Positions 1-11,588 of a stretch of DNA of 64,000 bases are shown here, in pieces. The notes under the pieces are model-generated. The model was not told the DNA's origin, did no database searches, and saw only the letters and a program-made list of their open reading frames with translations. The stretch is taken from positions 682,001 through 746,000 of the forward strand of contig NW_027331259.1 in assembly GCF_022965805.1 (NCBI RefSeq). Reading direction: 5' to 3'. Position 1 is the first letter of the stretch, and each line of letters begins with the position of its first letter. The stretch is from Primulina eburnea (Eukaryota; Streptophyta; Magnoliopsida; Lamiales; Gesneriaceae). Both the position numbers and the translations under genes were made by a program.

Positions 1-1
1 C

Positions 2-1785
2 AAGGGTTCCAGATCTCGGATTCCCTTAGTATCTGCTCTGACTATGAGTAGATTGCTTCAGAGAGGAGCAGAGGGCTTTCTCGTATATTCAGTAGATCTA
101 CTGAAGTCGAGCCCAGCATTGGCAGATTTGCCAGTGGTTTGCGAGTTTGCAGATGTTTTTCCTGATGAGATTCCAGGGTTGCCTCCAGTTCGAGAGGTTG
201 ATTTCAGCATTGATCTTGTGCCAGGCAGTGTTCCTATTTCGAGAGCTCCGTATAGGATGGCACCGATAGAGCTGAAAGAGTTGAAAGCACAATTGGAAGA
301 TCTTCTGTCCAAGGGATATATCAGACCCAGTGTATCACCTTTGGGTGCTCCGGTGCTTTTTGTTAGAAAGAAAGATGGCTCGATGCGATTGTGTATTGAT
401 TACAGGCAGTTGAATAAGGCAACGGTGAAGAACAAGTATCCTTTGCCGCGCATCGACGACTTGTTTGATCAGCTACATGGATCTTCTGTATACTCGAAGA
501 TCGATTTGAGATCAGGGTATCATCAGCTCCGAGTTAGAGACGTTGATATTCAGAAGACTGCATTCCGAACCAGGTATGGGCATTACGAGTTTATTGTTAT
601 GCCTTCCGGTTTGACGAATGCACCAGCGGTTTTCATGAGTTTGATGAACCGTATTTTTCAGAGCTATTTAGATGAGTTTGTTATTGTTTTCATTGATGAT
701 ATTTTGGTGTATTCGAAAAGTTTGACTGAGCATGCAGATCATCTGAGGATCGTATTGAACTTTAAGAAAAGAGCAGTTGTATGACAAACTGTCCAAGTGT
801 GAATTCTGGTTGCGACAGGTTGTCTTCTTGGGGCATATTATATCTGGAGATGGTATTGCGGTAGATCCGAGTAAAGTTGAGGCTGTTATCAGTTGGCCGA
901 GACCGACTTTTGTGCCTGAGATACGCAGTTTCATGGGTCTAGCCGGGTATTATCGACGTTTTATCCGAGATTTCTCCAGTATAGCGAAGCCGATTACCCA
1001 GTTGACACAGAAGAACATGCCATTTGTGTGGTCGGAGGATTGTGAGGCCAGTTTTGTAGAGTTGAAGAAGAGGCTGACTAGTGCGCCTGTCTTGACGATT
1101 CCTTCAGGTACAGGTGAGTTCGTTGTATATTGTGATGCATCTCACAGAGGGCTAGGGTGTGTTCTTATGCAGCGAGGGCACGTGATAGCGTATGCCTCTA
1201 GACAGCTGAAGCCACACGAGACCCGCTATCCGATTCATGATCTTGAGTTGGCAGCGATCGTATTTGCACTCAAGATCTGGCGCCATTATCTGTATGGCGA
1301 GAAATTCGAGATCTACTCTGATCATAAGAGCCTGAAATATCTCTTTTCTCAGTCAGAGTTGAACATGAGGCAGCGACGATGGCTTGATCTGCTGAAAGAT
1401 TTTGATTGCGAGATCAAGTACTATCCAGGAAAGTCGAATGCAGCGGCAGACGCCTTGAGTCGAAAGGTATGTGCTCTTTCCTTGTCGACTGTAGGTGTAT
1501 CGAATTTAGCAGAAGATTGTTGCTTGTCTGGATTGACATTTGATACAGAGAGTAGACCGTTACGACTTGCTGCGATTCAGATTGAGCCAGATCTGATTTT
1601 GAGGATCAAAGAAGCACAAAGAACTGATCCGAACGTTCAGAGATCGAGTGATATGGTCAGAACTGGACATAGCTCAGAATATCAGGTTAGAGATTCTATT
1701 CTGTATGTGAATAACCGTCTAGTGGTGCCAGATGTTTCAGATTTGAGACGACAGATCATGTCAGAGGCACACTGTAGTCGGTTCA
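2..1785 (+). pseudogene. Element B pol, first part: protease tail, reverse transcriptase, RNase H
   Basis: Open from the window edge. It shows the [10 protein letters not shown] linker, the RT core ([33 protein letters not shown], active-site FIDD near 690-701) and RNase H ([46 protein letters not shown]). The frame changes near 760-777, just after the FIDD block, so the RT is broken between the palm and the downstream KLSKCEFW segment. The reading then stays open to 1785, where element A is inserted in the integrase N-terminal zinc-binding region. Its closest relative in the window is the pol of element E. The product is dead because of both the frameshift and the insertion. Confidence 0.92.
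1781..1785. repeat. Target-site duplication GTTCA, left copy (element A)
   Basis: GTTCA here and at 9117-9121 flanks element A exactly. The host reading frame of element B resumes when one copy is removed. Confidence 0.95.
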
Positions 1786-2794
1786 TGTAGTGACCCGTTC
1801 CAGAATCACCTACTAATCAGAACTTAAGCATGCAAAATTAACATTTAAAACTGAATCAGGTAAACAGCGGAAAAACAATAATACAACCCAATCGAATCTG
1901 TAAGTACAAAATACTTAAACAACCAGATCGAACTAAATACCAAGAACAAATACCAACAACTACAGGTCAACCTCTGCCAGCTCCCTGTCCACTCCCTCCT
2001 GGACCGTCTAACCTGAGACCTGCCCCATCGAATAGGGTGTCCAAAACAGAGATAAACCGAGGACGTGAGCATAAAACGCTCAGTACCGAAAGCATGAGTA
2101 TACAAGACTATGACATGCATGTATGCAAAATGTACTGGATACCAGGATCTGGGTATAACGAAATACTGCTCAGACAAATGACGTCAAGGTATGTAGCACT
2201 CTGCGCCGTCGCACCAGGAGGTGGCTCCCATACCAAATGAACCTGTGGATATACCGGTGACCTGACCACCGTCGGCCAACGGGGTCCAACCATCCACAAC
2301 AAACGAGGGCTGAGCACCCTCTCAACAGGCTATCTCAAAGATAATCAGGCTCAACATGATTATGCAAATGCCGCATAATAAACCATGCATCATTATGACA
2401 GATAATAATGCAACATATAAACATGCAACACATAGTAAAGCATACTCAATCCTGCTATCTCGGATAGTACTTTCGTACCTCAAACCAGTAGATCCTAGCA
2501 ATCAGCCCTATAATCAAGCCTACAATCCAAGTGATACCATATCACTAAACCACATCTAAAAGCCTTAACTAAACCAATAGATACTCCCAAATCTCAAAGG
2601 GAACCCAGAACTATACCTGCGTCCGTAGTCAGCCCACTGATGCCGCTAGCCCCCAACTAGAGCACAGCTCCGCTACAAAACCTGTAGCTCCCCGCTAGTG
2701 CCCGAACCTCGGGAAAAGACTAGAAACCCATCAGAAACGACTAAAACGCTCTGGAACTCTCGGAATTGGCGAGTGAAAAGTGAAGCCTCGCGCT

Positions 2795-2806
2795 TCTATT
2801 TATAGA
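2795..2806 (-). promoter_or_regulatory. TATA box in the 3' LTR of element A
   Basis: TCTATAAATAGA on the element strand, immediately downstream of the motif array. The matching box in the 5' LTR, at 8787-8798, would be the one driving the element. Confidence 0.7.
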
Positions 2807-2811
2807 CAATG

Positions 2812-3070
2812 ATCGGACGATCCGATCCACTTCGGACGCTCCGATCCGGTACACTTCGGACGATCCGATCCACTTCGGACGATCCGAACATTGCATGTCT
2901 TCCACGTGTCCAGCCACCTGTCTTCAGACGATCCGAACCCTGATCGGACGATCCGAACTCTGACATGACATGACTCGTCTGACTCCGAACAGAACGGACG
3001 ATCCGAACCCACTTCGGACGATCCGAACCAGCTTCGGACGATCCGAACCCGGTTCGGTCCTTCCGATCCC
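2812..3070 (-). repeat. Array of about 10 CGGACGATCCG dyad motifs in U3 (element A, 3' LTR)
   Basis: The core CGGACGATCCG is flanked by arms that often extend the dyad (TTCGGA...TCCGAA or GATCGGA...TCCGATC). Copies are 10-50 bp apart with unrelated spacers. A weaker copy (TTCGGTCCTTCCGATCC) lies at the upstream end. The array sits directly upstream of the TATA box. Spacing is irregular, so it is neither a simple tandem repeat nor a CRISPR array. Confidence 0.9.
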
Positions 3071-3124
3071 ACCGAAATACAATTAATCCAATAATTAACT
3101 TAAATTAGGCATCGGGATACTACA

Positions 3125-3137
3125 TTCTCCCCCTCTA
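3125..3137 (-). other. Polypurine tract of element A
   Basis: TTAGAGGGGGAGAA on the element strand immediately precedes the 3' LTR. It is the expected primer for plus-strand DNA synthesis. Confidence 0.9.
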
Positions 3138-3263
3138 AAAAGGATTTCGTCCGCGAAATCGAGTCTGAAGAATGACAATTCTGAACAACAATACATTCAA
3201 CTTAAGAATGAATTACAACTGAAAGCACAACTGAAATTACAATCATAACTGAAAATACTACAA

Positions 3264-6200
3264 CTAGAACAACTCTGGATGCTCTGACCGCATGCGACTC
3301 TCTAGTTCCCAAGTAGCTTCTTCAGTACCTCGGCGCTGCCACTGCACTAAGACAAGAGGAATAGTCTTATTCCGCAGTACCTTATCCTTCCGGTCTAAGA
3401 TCGAAACCGGTCTTTCCACAAAAGACAAATCCGGATTCAGCTGAACTTCTGTCGGATGCAAAACATGAGACTCATCCGCTACGTATCGTCTCAGCAAGGA
3501 CACATGAAACACATTGTGAACACTAGACAGATACGGTGGCAAAGCTAATCTGTAGGCCAAATCTCCCACACATTCTAAGATCTCAAAAGGACCAATGAAT
3601 CTCGGAGATAGCTTACCCTTGAGTCCAAATCTCAGAATCCTCCGAAAAGGTGATACCTTGAGAAACACTTTCTCGCCTGCATCAAAATGAAGAGGTCTGC
3701 GCTTGGTGTTCGCATAACTTGCTTGTCGATCCTGAGCAGTCTTAATCCGCTGTTTGATCACAAGAACTTTGTCCATGGCCTGCTGAATCAATTCTGGACC
3801 CTCGACCTGTCGTTCTCCGACTTCTTCCCAGAACAGGGGAGTACGACAACGTCGACCATACAATGCTTCAAACGGAGACATACCAATACTCCTATGAAAA
3901 CTGTTGTTGTATGCAAACTCTATCAGTGGCAGATGATCCTGCCAAGCTGGCCCGAAATCCATCACACAAGATCTCAACATATCCTCAAGAGTACGAATAG
4001 TCCTCTCTGACTGACCGTCAGTCTCTGGGTGATATGCAGTACTCAAACTCAAGGTAGTGCCCAAAGCTTGCTGAAAGCTGCCCCAAAATCTAGATGTAAA
4101 ACGAGGATCTCTGTCACTAACGATACTCACGGGCACACCATGAAACCGTACAATCTCCTGAATGTACAACCGTGCCATCCGATCGAAAGTGAAATCTCTG
4201 TTATACGGAAGAAAATGGGCAGACTTAGTAAGCCGATCCACTACCACCCAGATAGCATCTCTATTCCCCACAGACATAGGCAAGTGAGTCACGAAGTCCA
4301 TCGTGATATGCTCCCACTTCCACTCCGGAATAGGAAGATTCTGTAACAAACCTCCGGGTCGTCGATACTCAGCCTTCACCTGCTGACAGACAAGGCACTT
4401 GGAGACATACTGATAAACATTACGTTTCATACCTTTCCACCAAAATCGAGTCCTCAAATCCTTATACATCTTGTTGCTCCCTGGATGAACACTCAACTTG
4501 CTACGATGAGCCTGGGACAAAATCTCCTCCCTCAAAGTGTCATCTTCCGGTACAACAACACGACCAGATAAGCACAAAAGACCCTCGGACTGATAGTGGA
4601 ATCCAGAAGTATTATCTCCATCAGCCAACCGAGCTAATTTCTGAACCTTAGAATCAGACATCTGAGCATCTCTAATCCAAGAATACAAAACTGGCTCGGA
4701 CAAAATAGTAGCTGCACGGATACTCTCTGATCCCTTCCGATGCTTACAATTGAATCCCATCGAACAGAAATCCTGAATAATCCCAGATACAGCACAAGTC
4801 TGAAGAGAAGATAATCTCACCTTGCGACTAAGAGCATCGGCCGTGAGATTCGCAGATCCTGGATGATACTTGATCTCACAATCGTAATCTTTGAGTAGAT
4901 CCATCCAACGACGCTGACGCATGTTCAACTCAGCCTGAGTGAACAGATACTTCAAACTCTTATGATCAGTGAAGATCTCAAATTGCTCACCATACAGATA
5001 ATGGCGCCAGATTTTCAAAGCAAAAACGATCGCTGCTAATTCCAGATCATGAACAGGATAGTTTTCCTCATGAGGCTTTAACTGTCTCGACGCATAAGCA
5101 ATCACATGCTCATTCTGCATCAGAACACACCCTAGTCCCTGTAAAGAGGCATCGGTGTAAACACTGAAACCACCAGATCCAGACGGTAAAGCCAAAACAG
5201 GCGCAGATGTCAAACGTCTGCGAAGTTCCCAGAAACTCTCTTCGCACTCTGATGTCCACTCAAATGAAACATCTTTCCGAGTGAGCTGAGTGAGTGGCCT
5301 AGCAATCTGAGAGAAGTTGGCAATGAAACGGCGATAATACCCAGCCAATCCCAGAAAACTGCGGATCTCGGCTACTGTCGTCGGACGCGACCAGTTCAAT
5401 ACCGCTTTCACCTTGCTCGGGTCAACTGAAACTCCCTCGCTAGAAATGACATGACCAAGGAATACAACCCTGTCAATCCAAAACTCACATTTACTTAGCT
5501 TCGCATAAAGCTGATTCTCGCGAAGTGTCTGTAAAATAATCCTCAAGTGTTGTGCGTGTTCTTGCTGATCATGCGAATAGATTAAGATATCATCTATAAA
5601 CACCACAACAAACTTATCCAAGAAATCCCGAAATACCCGATTCATCAGATCCATAAAAACTGCTGGTGCATTCTTCACCCCAAAAGGCATAACCAGAAAC
5701 TCATAATGCCCATACCGGGTCCTAAATGCAGTCTTCGATATATCTCCCTGATGAACTCGAAGCTGATGATAACCAGACCTTAAATCAATCTTGGAATACA
5801 CAGAGGTACCTTGCAGTTGATCAAATAAATCATCAATCCGTGGCAACGGATACTTATTCTTTATCGTCGCACGATTCAACTGCCGATAATCTATGCAGAG
5901 CCGCATAGAACCATCCTTCTTTTTGACAAAAAGAACTGGTGCTCCCCACGGGGACACACTGGGTCGAATATACCCCTTGTCAAGAAGATCCTGCAACTGC
6001 TGTTTCAATTCTTGCATCTCCGATGGAGCTAAACGATAAGGAGCCCTAGAGATTGATGCCGTGCCTGGCACTAAATCAATGCCGAAATCCACTTCCCGAA
6101 CGGGAGGAAAACCAGGAATCTCCTCGGGAAAAACATCCGGAAAATCGCAAACCACTGGAATGTCACTAATACCGACACTAACTGCGGACGAATCAATAGC

Positions 6201-7691
6201 ATAGATAAGGTAGCCTTCCCCGCCCGACTCTAAAGCACGACAGGCTTTCAGAGCAGAAACCACAGGCATCGGGGGTCGCGCTCCCTCTCCATAGAAAAAC
6301 CAACTGTCGCCCTCAACTGGACGAAACTGCACAAACTTCTGATAACAGTCCACAGTAGCTCTAAACACAGTCAGCACATCTATTCCCAGAATGCAATCAA
6401 AATCCTCCATCACAAGAATCATCAAATTAGCAGTTAAAACATTACCCTCAAACTCTAGAGGACAACCCAAAACTAGACGTTTAGCTAACACCGAATGACC
6501 CATCGGTGTGGAAACAGATACCACAACGTCCAAAGAAGTGAAAGGTAACTTATGACGCTTAGCAAACCTCGTAGATATGAATGAATGCGATGCACCAGTA
6601 TCAATGAGAACGTAAGCAGGTAATCCACATAATAAAAACACACCTGCGATAACTCTCTCGTTCTCTTCAGCCGCCTGATCCTGGTTAAGAGCAAAGACCT
6701 GCCCTTGAGTACGCGGTCGGAGGTTAGAACCCTGAGTAGACTGTCCCTGCTGTGGCCTCTGATGAACTGAAGCCTGAGAACCAGATCCTGATCCTCCGCC
6801 CGTCTGTGGACAATCTCTCTTCATGTGGCCCAACTCACCGCACTTGTAAGAAGCACCCGCAACCCTGCGACAACGCTCCGTCGGGTGATCCTTCCCGCAG
6901 TGCTGACACGGGCCCCTCTTCTTCCCAAAATGGTGAACTCCTCCAGATCCAGAGGAAGAAGAAGTAGATCCAGCTTTCTTGAATGCTTGGGCGCGGGGAC
7001 CCAAAGAACTAGTAGGACGAGCAGACTGCATGGCTCGACCTCTCAACAAACTGCCCTCAGCCTGGCGACAACGATTTACAAGGCCCTCATACGATGTCGG
7101 ATCATCGCAGACAACAACCCGATCATAAATCTCCTGATTGAGGCCCTGAAGAAAATGGTTATACTTGGCACTAGCATTGTCACTGACATGCGGAACATAC
7201 GGAAGCAACTCAAAGAACTTCTGCTGATACTCATCAACAGACAAACTTCCCTGCTTCAGATTGATCAACTCAATCGCCTTGGTCTGCAGAAGAGCTGGCG
7301 GAAAGTAAAGCAACATGAAAGCGGCTCGGAAATCGGCCCAAAGAACTCGACCCTGTCGCTGAACTATCGGTGCAGAGGTAGACCTCCACCACTTGCGCGC
7401 ACCACCCTCCAGCAAGAAATCAAGGGTATCAATCTGCTGCTCCGCCGAGCACTGAAAAGTCTTGAAGCAGCTCTCCATCCTCTCAAGCCAGTTCTCCGCA
7501 ACATCCGGAGTCTCACCGCCCGAAAGAGGTTTCGGCCCCATCTGCAAGAACCGATGCATACTAAAACTCCGAGGCTCATCACGACGGTGTTGACGACGTT
7601 CTCGATGCTCTCGACGACGTTCCCGATCGTCGCGGTCTCCCCAGCGTCCAACGCTGCCATGACTACTAGCATCGTCGTCAAAACCAGACAT
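3264..7691 (-). CDS. Gag-Pol polyprotein of gypsy element A (1475 aa)
   Basis: Single open frame starting [10 protein letters not shown]. Gag is residues 1 to about 300, with a charged Arg/Asp/Glu-rich N terminus, a retrotransposon Gag domain at about 50-220, and two zinc-knuckle-like clusters at 262-274 and 281-294. The second has Ser281 where the first Cys is expected (C-X2-C-X4-H-X4-C). Protease DTG is at 364-366. RT is about 540-715 with FIDD at 698-701. RNase H acidic residues are D847, E884, D909 and D952. Integrase has H1062/H1069/C1099/C1102 and the catalytic triad D1132, D1193, E1229 with exact D-35-E spacing. The C-terminal about 55 residues resemble the divergent chromodomain of Tekay-type chromoviruses. 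All catalytic residues are present and there is no stop. It acts in a cytoplasmic virus-like particle and then in nuclear integration. Confidence 0.96.
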   Translation of the reverse strand: MSGFDDDASSHGSVGRWGDRDDRERRREHRERRQHRRDEPRSFSMHRFLQMGPKPLSGGETPDVAENWLERMESCFKTFQCSAEQQIDTLDFLLEGGARKWWRSTSAPIVQRQGRVLWADFRAAFMLLYFPPALLQTKAIELINLKQGSLSVDEYQQKFFELLPYVPHVSDNASAKYNHFLQGLNQEIYDRVVVCDDPTSYEGLVNRCRQAEGSLLRGRAMQSARPTSSLGPRAQAFKKAGSTSSSSGSGGVHHFGKKRGPCQHCGKDHPTERCRRVAGASYKCGELGHMKRDCPQTGGGSGSGSQASVHQRPQQGQSTQGSNLRPRTQGQVFALNQDQAAEENERVIAGVFLLCGLPAYVLIDTGASHSFISTRFAKRHKLPFTSLDVVVSVSTPMGHSVLAKRLVLGCPLEFEGNVLTANLMILVMEDFDCILGIDVLTVFRATVDCYQKFVQFRPVEGDSWFFYGEGARPPMPVVSALKACRALESGGEGYLIYAIDSSAVSVGISDIPVVCDFPDVFPEEIPGFPPVREVDFGIDLVPGTASISRAPYRLAPSEMQELKQQLQDLLDKGYIRPSVSPWGAPVLFVKKKDGSMRLCIDYRQLNRATIKNKYPLPRIDDLFDQLQGTSVYSKIDLRSGYHQLRVHQGDISKTAFRTRYGHYEFLVMPFGVKNAPAVFMDLMNRVFRDFLDKFVVVFIDDILIYSHDQQEHAQHLRIILQTLRENQLYAKLSKCEFWIDRVVFLGHVISSEGVSVDPSKVKAVLNWSRPTTVAEIRSFLGLAGYYRRFIANFSQIARPLTQLTRKDVSFEWTSECEESFWELRRRLTSAPVLALPSGSGGFSVYTDASLQGLGCVLMQNEHVIAYASRQLKPHEENYPVHDLELAAIVFALKIWRHYLYGEQFEIFTDHKSLKYLFTQAELNMRQRRWMDLLKDYDCEIKYHPGSANLTADALSRKVRLSSLQTCAVSGIIQDFCSMGFNCKHRKGSESIRAATILSEPVLYSWIRDAQMSDSKVQKLARLADGDNTSGFHYQSEGLLCLSGRVVVPEDDTLREEILSQAHRSKLSVHPGSNKMYKDLRTRFWWKGMKRNVYQYVSKCLVCQQVKAEYRRPGGLLQNLPIPEWKWEHITMDFVTHLPMSVGNRDAIWVVVDRLTKSAHFLPYNRDFTFDRMARLYIQEIVRFHGVPVSIVSDRDPRFTSRFWGSFQQALGTTLSLSTAYHPETDGQSERTIRTLEDMLRSCVMDFGPAWQDHLPLIEFAYNNSFHRSIGMSPFEALYGRRCRTPLFWEEVGERQVEGPELIQQAMDKVLVIKQRIKTAQDRQASYANTKRRPLHFDAGEKVFLKVSPFRRILRFGLKGKLSPRFIGPFEILECVGDLAYRLALPPYLSSVHNVFHVSLLRRYVADESHVLHPTEVQLNPDLSFVERPVSILDRKDKVLRNKTIPLVLVQWQRRGTEEATWELESRMRSEHPELF

Positions 7692-7761
7692 CTCTTAGCT
7701 ACAAAAGTTACCAGAGATTAAACCCAAAAGAACAGTTCTAAATCCCAAAATCTTAATGCAT

Positions 7762-7773
7762 GCTCTGATACCA
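7762..7773 (-). other. Primer binding site of element A (initiator Met tRNA type)
   Basis: TGGTATCAGAGC on the element strand, four bases downstream of the 5' LTR end. This is the standard sequence pairing with the 3' end of tRNA-iMet. Confidence 0.93.
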
Positions 7774-8786
7774 TAAATGTAGTGACCCGTTCCAGAATCA
7801 CCTACTAATCAGAACTTAAGCATGCAAAATTAACATTTAAAACTGAATCAGGTAAACAGCGGAAAAACAATAATACAACCCAATCGAATCTGTAAGTACA
7901 AAATACTTAAACAACCAGATCGAACTAAATACCAAGAACAAATACCAACAACTACAGGTCAACCTCTGCCAGCTCCCTGTCCACTCCCTCCTGGACCGTC
8001 TAACCTGAGACCTGCCCCATCGAATAGGGTGTCCAAAACAGAGATAAACCGAGGACGTGAGCATAAAACGCTCAGTACCGAAAGCATGAGTATACATGAC
8101 TATGACATGCATGTATGCAAAATGTACTGGATACCAGGATCTGGGTATAACGAAATACTGCTCAGACAAATGACGTCAAGGTATGTAGCACTCTGCGCCG
8201 TCGCACCAGGAGGTGGCTCCCATACCAAATGAACCTGTGGATATACCGGTGACCTGACCACCGTCGGCCAACGGGGTCCAACCATCCACAACAAACGAGG
8301 GCTGAGCACCCTCTCAACAGGCTATCTCAAAGATAATCAAGCTCAACATGATTATGCAAATGCCGCATAATAAACCATGCATCATTATGACAGATAATAA
8401 TGCAACATATAAACATGCAACACATAGTAAAGCATACTCAATCCTGCTATCTCGGATAGTACTTTCGTACCTCAAACCAGTAGATCCTAGCAATCAGCCC
8501 TAGAATCAAGCCTACAATCCAAGTGATACCATATCACTAAACCACATCTAAAAGCATTAACTAAACCAATAGATACTCCCAAATCTCAAAGGGAACCCAG
8601 AACTATACCTGCGTCCGTAGTCAGCCCACTGATGCCGCTAGCCCCCAACTAGAGCACAGCTCCGCTACAAAACCTGTAGCTCCCCGCTAGTGCCCGAACC
8701 TCGGGAAAAGACTAGAAACCCATCAGAAACGACTAAAACGCTCTGGAACTCTCGGAATTGGCGAGTGAAAAGTGAAGCCTCGCGCT

Positions 8787-8798
8787 TCTATTTATAGA
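8787..8798 (-). promoter_or_regulatory. TATA box of element A (5' LTR)
   Basis: TCTATAAATAGA, directly 3' of the CGGACGATCCG array on the element strand. It is the likely core promoter for the only intact gypsy Gag-Pol here. Confidence 0.75.
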
Positions 8799-8803
8799 CA
8801 ACG

Positions 8804-9062
8804 ATCGGACGATCCGATCCACTTCGGACGCTCCGATCCGGTACACTTCGGACGATCCGATCCACTTCGGACGATCCGAACATTGCATGTCTTCCACGTG
8901 TCCAGCCACCTGTCTTCGGACGATCCGAACCCTGATCGGACGATCCGAACTCTGACATGACATGACTCGTCTGACTCCGAACAGAACGGACGATCCGAAC
9001 CCACTTCGGACGATCCGAACCAGCTTCGGACGATCCGAACCCGGTTCGGTCCTTCCGATCCC
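8804..9062 (-). repeat. Array of about 10 CGGACGATCCG dyad motifs in U3 (element A, 5' LTR)
   Basis: Same arrangement as at 2812-3070. One of the few LTR differences is a G-to-A change inside a motif in the other copy (CAGACGATCCG at 2935), compatible with cytosine deamination at a CpG. Confidence 0.9.
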
Positions 9063-9116
9063 ACCGAAATATAATTAATCCAATAATTAACTCAAATTAG
9101 GCATCGGGATACTACA

Positions 9117-9121
9117 GTTCA
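9117..9121. repeat. Target-site duplication GTTCA, right copy (element A)
   Basis: Second copy of GTTCA. The integrase reading of element B resumes from here. Confidence 0.95.
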
Positions 9122-10353
9122 GCATTCATCCTGGAGGCAGAAAGATGTACAATGACTTGAAGACGCAATTCTGGTGGAAGCAGATGAAGACAGATATTGC
9201 AGAATTTGTGTCTAGATGTCTGAATTGCCAACAGGTGAAGGCAGAGAGGAAGAAGCCCGGAGGTTTACTTCAGAGTTTGTCTGTTCCTGAATGGAAATGG
9301 GACCACATTTCCATGGATTTCGTGACGAAGTTACCTCGATCTTCGCGGGGCTGTGACGCGATTTGGGTGGTGATAGACAGACTGACCAAATCAGCTTGCT
9401 TTATTCCGTACAGAATGACCTACCGACACGATCAGATGGCAGAGTTATATGTCAGAGAGGTCGTCAGATTGCACGGTGTGCCGAAGTCGATCGTATCAGA
9501 TCGTGATCCACGATTTACTTCTCACTTTTGGCACAGCTTGCAGCAGGCTTTAGGTACGACTTTACACCTGAGCACTGCTTATCATCCCCAGACAGACGGA
9601 CAGTCAGAGCGGACTATCCAGACTTTAGAGGACATGCTGAGAGCTGTAATACTAGACTTTGGTACTAGTTGGCAAGATTCATTGCCGTTGTGTGAGTTTT
9701 CATACAACAACAGCTATCAGACTAGCATAGAGATGGCACCGTTCGAAGCTTTATATGGAAAGAAATGCCGATCTCCGTTGTACTGGGATGATATATCTGA
9801 GGTACCAGAGTTGGGGCCTGATATGATTCGTGAGATGACCGAGAAAGTGAAGATCATTCAGAAGCGAATGAAGACGGCACAAGATAGGCAAGCGAAATAC
9901 GCCAATATCAGACGCAGACCGTTAGTATTTGAACAGGGAGACAGAGTATTTCTGAAGATTTCACCTTTCAGAGGCGTTGTCAGATTTGGCAAGCGTGGAA
10001 AATTGTCTCCTAGATACGTCGGTCCGTACGAGATCCTTGAGAAGATTGGCGATCGAGCTTACAAACTTGCTCTTCCTCCTTCACTGTCCGGTATACATGA
10101 TGTTTTTCATGTATCGATGTTGCGCAAATATATGCCGGATGATTCTCATGTCATTCAGCCTGACGAAACCGAGTTAGATCATACTCTGAGCTATATTGAA
10201 AGACCGATACAGATTCTTGATCGGAAAGAGAAACAACTTAGAACCAAGACTATTCCGCTTGTGAAGGTTCAGTGGAGTCGTCATGGCATCGAGAAAGCAA
10301 CTTGGGAGACAGAGTGTGAGATGAGACAGAGGCATCCCGAGCTATTCAGTTGA
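9117..10353 (+). pseudogene. Element B pol, second part: integrase and chromodomain-like tail
   Basis: Continuation of B pol after element A. The frame begins in the second half of the integrase zinc-binding motif (IHPGG...CLNCQQVK with both Cys) and continues through the catalytic core ([34 protein letters not shown]) to a C-terminal segment ([12 protein letters not shown]...ATWETE) like that of Tekay-type chromoviruses, ending HPELFS at 10353. This half has no internal stop, but it is cut off from the upstream pol by element A and by the frameshift near 770. An ATG at 9145 lies inside the domain and is not a real start. Confidence 0.92.
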
Positions 10354-10440
10354 TGTAAGTATTTTGTTAGTTTTGACTTTACAATTTTGTATATACATGC
10401 ATGATTACTTTCTTATGAGTTCGAGGACGAACTCTTGTCT

Positions 10441-10454
10441 AAGAGGGGGAGAAA
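10441..10454 (+). other. Polypurine tract of element B
   Basis: AAGAGGGGGAGAAA immediately before the 3' LTR. Confidence 0.9.
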
Positions 10455-10545
10455 TGTAAGGCTCGAGAATTACCAGTATTATCGATGTTAAATTTGTATA
10501 GATAAGAATGCATGAATTATGAGATTTTGAGCAGCAGGGCCGAAG

Positions 10546-10780
10546 CCACACCGCCCCTGCGGTGCTAGGACTACCGCACCCGCGGTGTAGGTGACAGAAA
10601 GTTGAGGGAAATGTGCGAAGCAACACCGCACCCGCGGTGCTAGCAAGACCGCACCCGCGGTGCTGAGACCGCACCCGCGGTCATGCAAGAGCCGCACCCG
10701 CGGTCATCGGAATTCAGAAAATAAAATGTTGCCGAAAGCACAGCGCACCCGCGCTCCTAAGTCACCGCACACGCGGTGCT
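10546..10780 (+). repeat. Array of 8 ACCGCACCCGCGGT dyad motifs in U3 (element B)
   Basis: Eight copies around an ACCC centre. Outer arms change together in several copies: CACCGC/GCGGTG, GACCGC/GCGGTC, AGCGC/GCGCT. The array ends about 50 bp before TATATATAT at 10829. The same motif, in the other orientation on the + strand, occurs in LTRs F and G. Confidence 0.9.
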
Positions 10781-10828
10781 GCATGCAGAAATGCCACCCT
10801 TTCCTCTTGAGCTGACACATGGCATGGT

Positions 10829-10837
10829 ATATATATG
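10829..10837 (+). promoter_or_regulatory. TATA box of the element B LTR
   Basis: TATATATAT run just downstream of the dyad-motif array, the same layout as in elements A, E, F and G. Confidence 0.6.
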
Positions 10838-11572
10838 ATTTGTGCTGATTCAGTTCTTCCCCATTTCAGTGAAAGCACCGAGAGCTATTTTCAAAGAAGG
10901 TGAGAGGTTTCCTTCATATTAGAATTGAAGTTTTGCAAGATTTAGCCATCCGATTTTAGATCCGACTTCGGTTTTGAACTCCTCCCATCAGTTGCTATTC
11001 AAGGATGTAAGTTTTATTACATTTCAGCATGTCTCGAAATATATGTGTTGGGGAAAGTCAGATTTGAGTTAGAATATGTGTTCTTGATATGTTGAGCATG
11101 ATTTATTCGTTACCGAATCGAAATTTGGAGACCATATGCTAATGTTTCGATTTCAGCATGTGTTATGGGAAGATTATGCAGATTGCAGTGTATGTATTGT
11201 TGTGTTGATGATATTGGGAGTTGATTTGGAATTAGCATGTTATTATTGAGTTATCGGTATCACGAGACTACGCCGTTATGCCGTTCAACTGTATTGAAAG
11301 CAAGTATTGTTTGTATATGAGTTGGTTGTGTTCTATATTGATAGAAGGTGCATCTATATTGCCATTTCAGATTTGAAGTGACAGGTTTGACATTTGATTC
11401 GAGATCTCGACAGACTGTGCGACAAGAAAGGTATAATTCATGTGGTCACGGGATTGCACAACTCGATTCAGATTTGATACGAGTTTCCCTAAATCACATA
11501 ATAGATTGTTATTATATTGATTATGTAATGTCTTGTTTATTGATTTATATTCGAGTCCTGAGATAGGAGATA

Positions 11573-11588
11573 TTGGCAGACTTGCCAA
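11573..11588 (+). other. Leader hairpin in LTR B
   Basis: TTGGCA-GACT-TGCCAA, a perfect 6-bp stem. In LTRs E (27701-27716) and G (40996-41016) the corresponding place has a hairpin with unrelated arms and an AGATC-containing loop. Confidence 0.55.

Larger units (their letters stand above)
1786..3124 (-). repeat. 3' LTR of element A
   Basis: 1339 bp, nearly identical to 7778-9116. On the element strand it runs from 3124 to 1786. It holds the CGGACGATCCG motif array (2812-3070), a TATA box (2795-2806) and a long R/U5 region. The small open frames in it (for example 110 codons at 1845-2177) show no recognisable protein and are repeated in the other LTR. Confidence 0.95.
1786..9116 (-). mobile_element. 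Complete, apparently intact Ty3/gypsy retrotransposon A
   Basis: A 7331-bp element with TGTAG...TACA ends, two 1339-bp LTRs, a tRNA-iMet-type primer site, a purine tract and a single unbroken 1475-codon Gag-Pol. About eight base differences were seen by eye between the LTRs (about 0.6 percent), fewer proportionally than in other elements here, so it is probably the youngest insertion. It is nested in element B pol with a perfect GTTCA duplication. With coding and cis sites both present, it is the best candidate in the window for an autonomous element. Confidence 0.96.
7778..9116 (-). repeat. 5' LTR of element A
   Basis: 1339 bp, matching 1786-3124 with about eight substitutions seen by eye. 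It starts at 9116 on the element strand (TGTAGTATCCC) and ends ...ACTACA at 7778. It carries the U3 motif array, the TATA box at 8787-8798 and a leader with several short inverted repeats (for example CCGT...ACGG and CACC...GGTG near 8210-8280). Confidence 0.95.

Noticed and set aside
1845..2177. 110-codon minus-strand frame in LTR A, repeated at 7837-8169
   Set aside because: Present only because both LTRs are copies. No recognisable domain, and it overlaps the leader and promoter region.
6825..7721. 298-codon plus-strand frame opposite the Gag region of A
   Set aside because: Antisense shadow of the intact Gag-Pol. Composition follows the opposite-strand codons.
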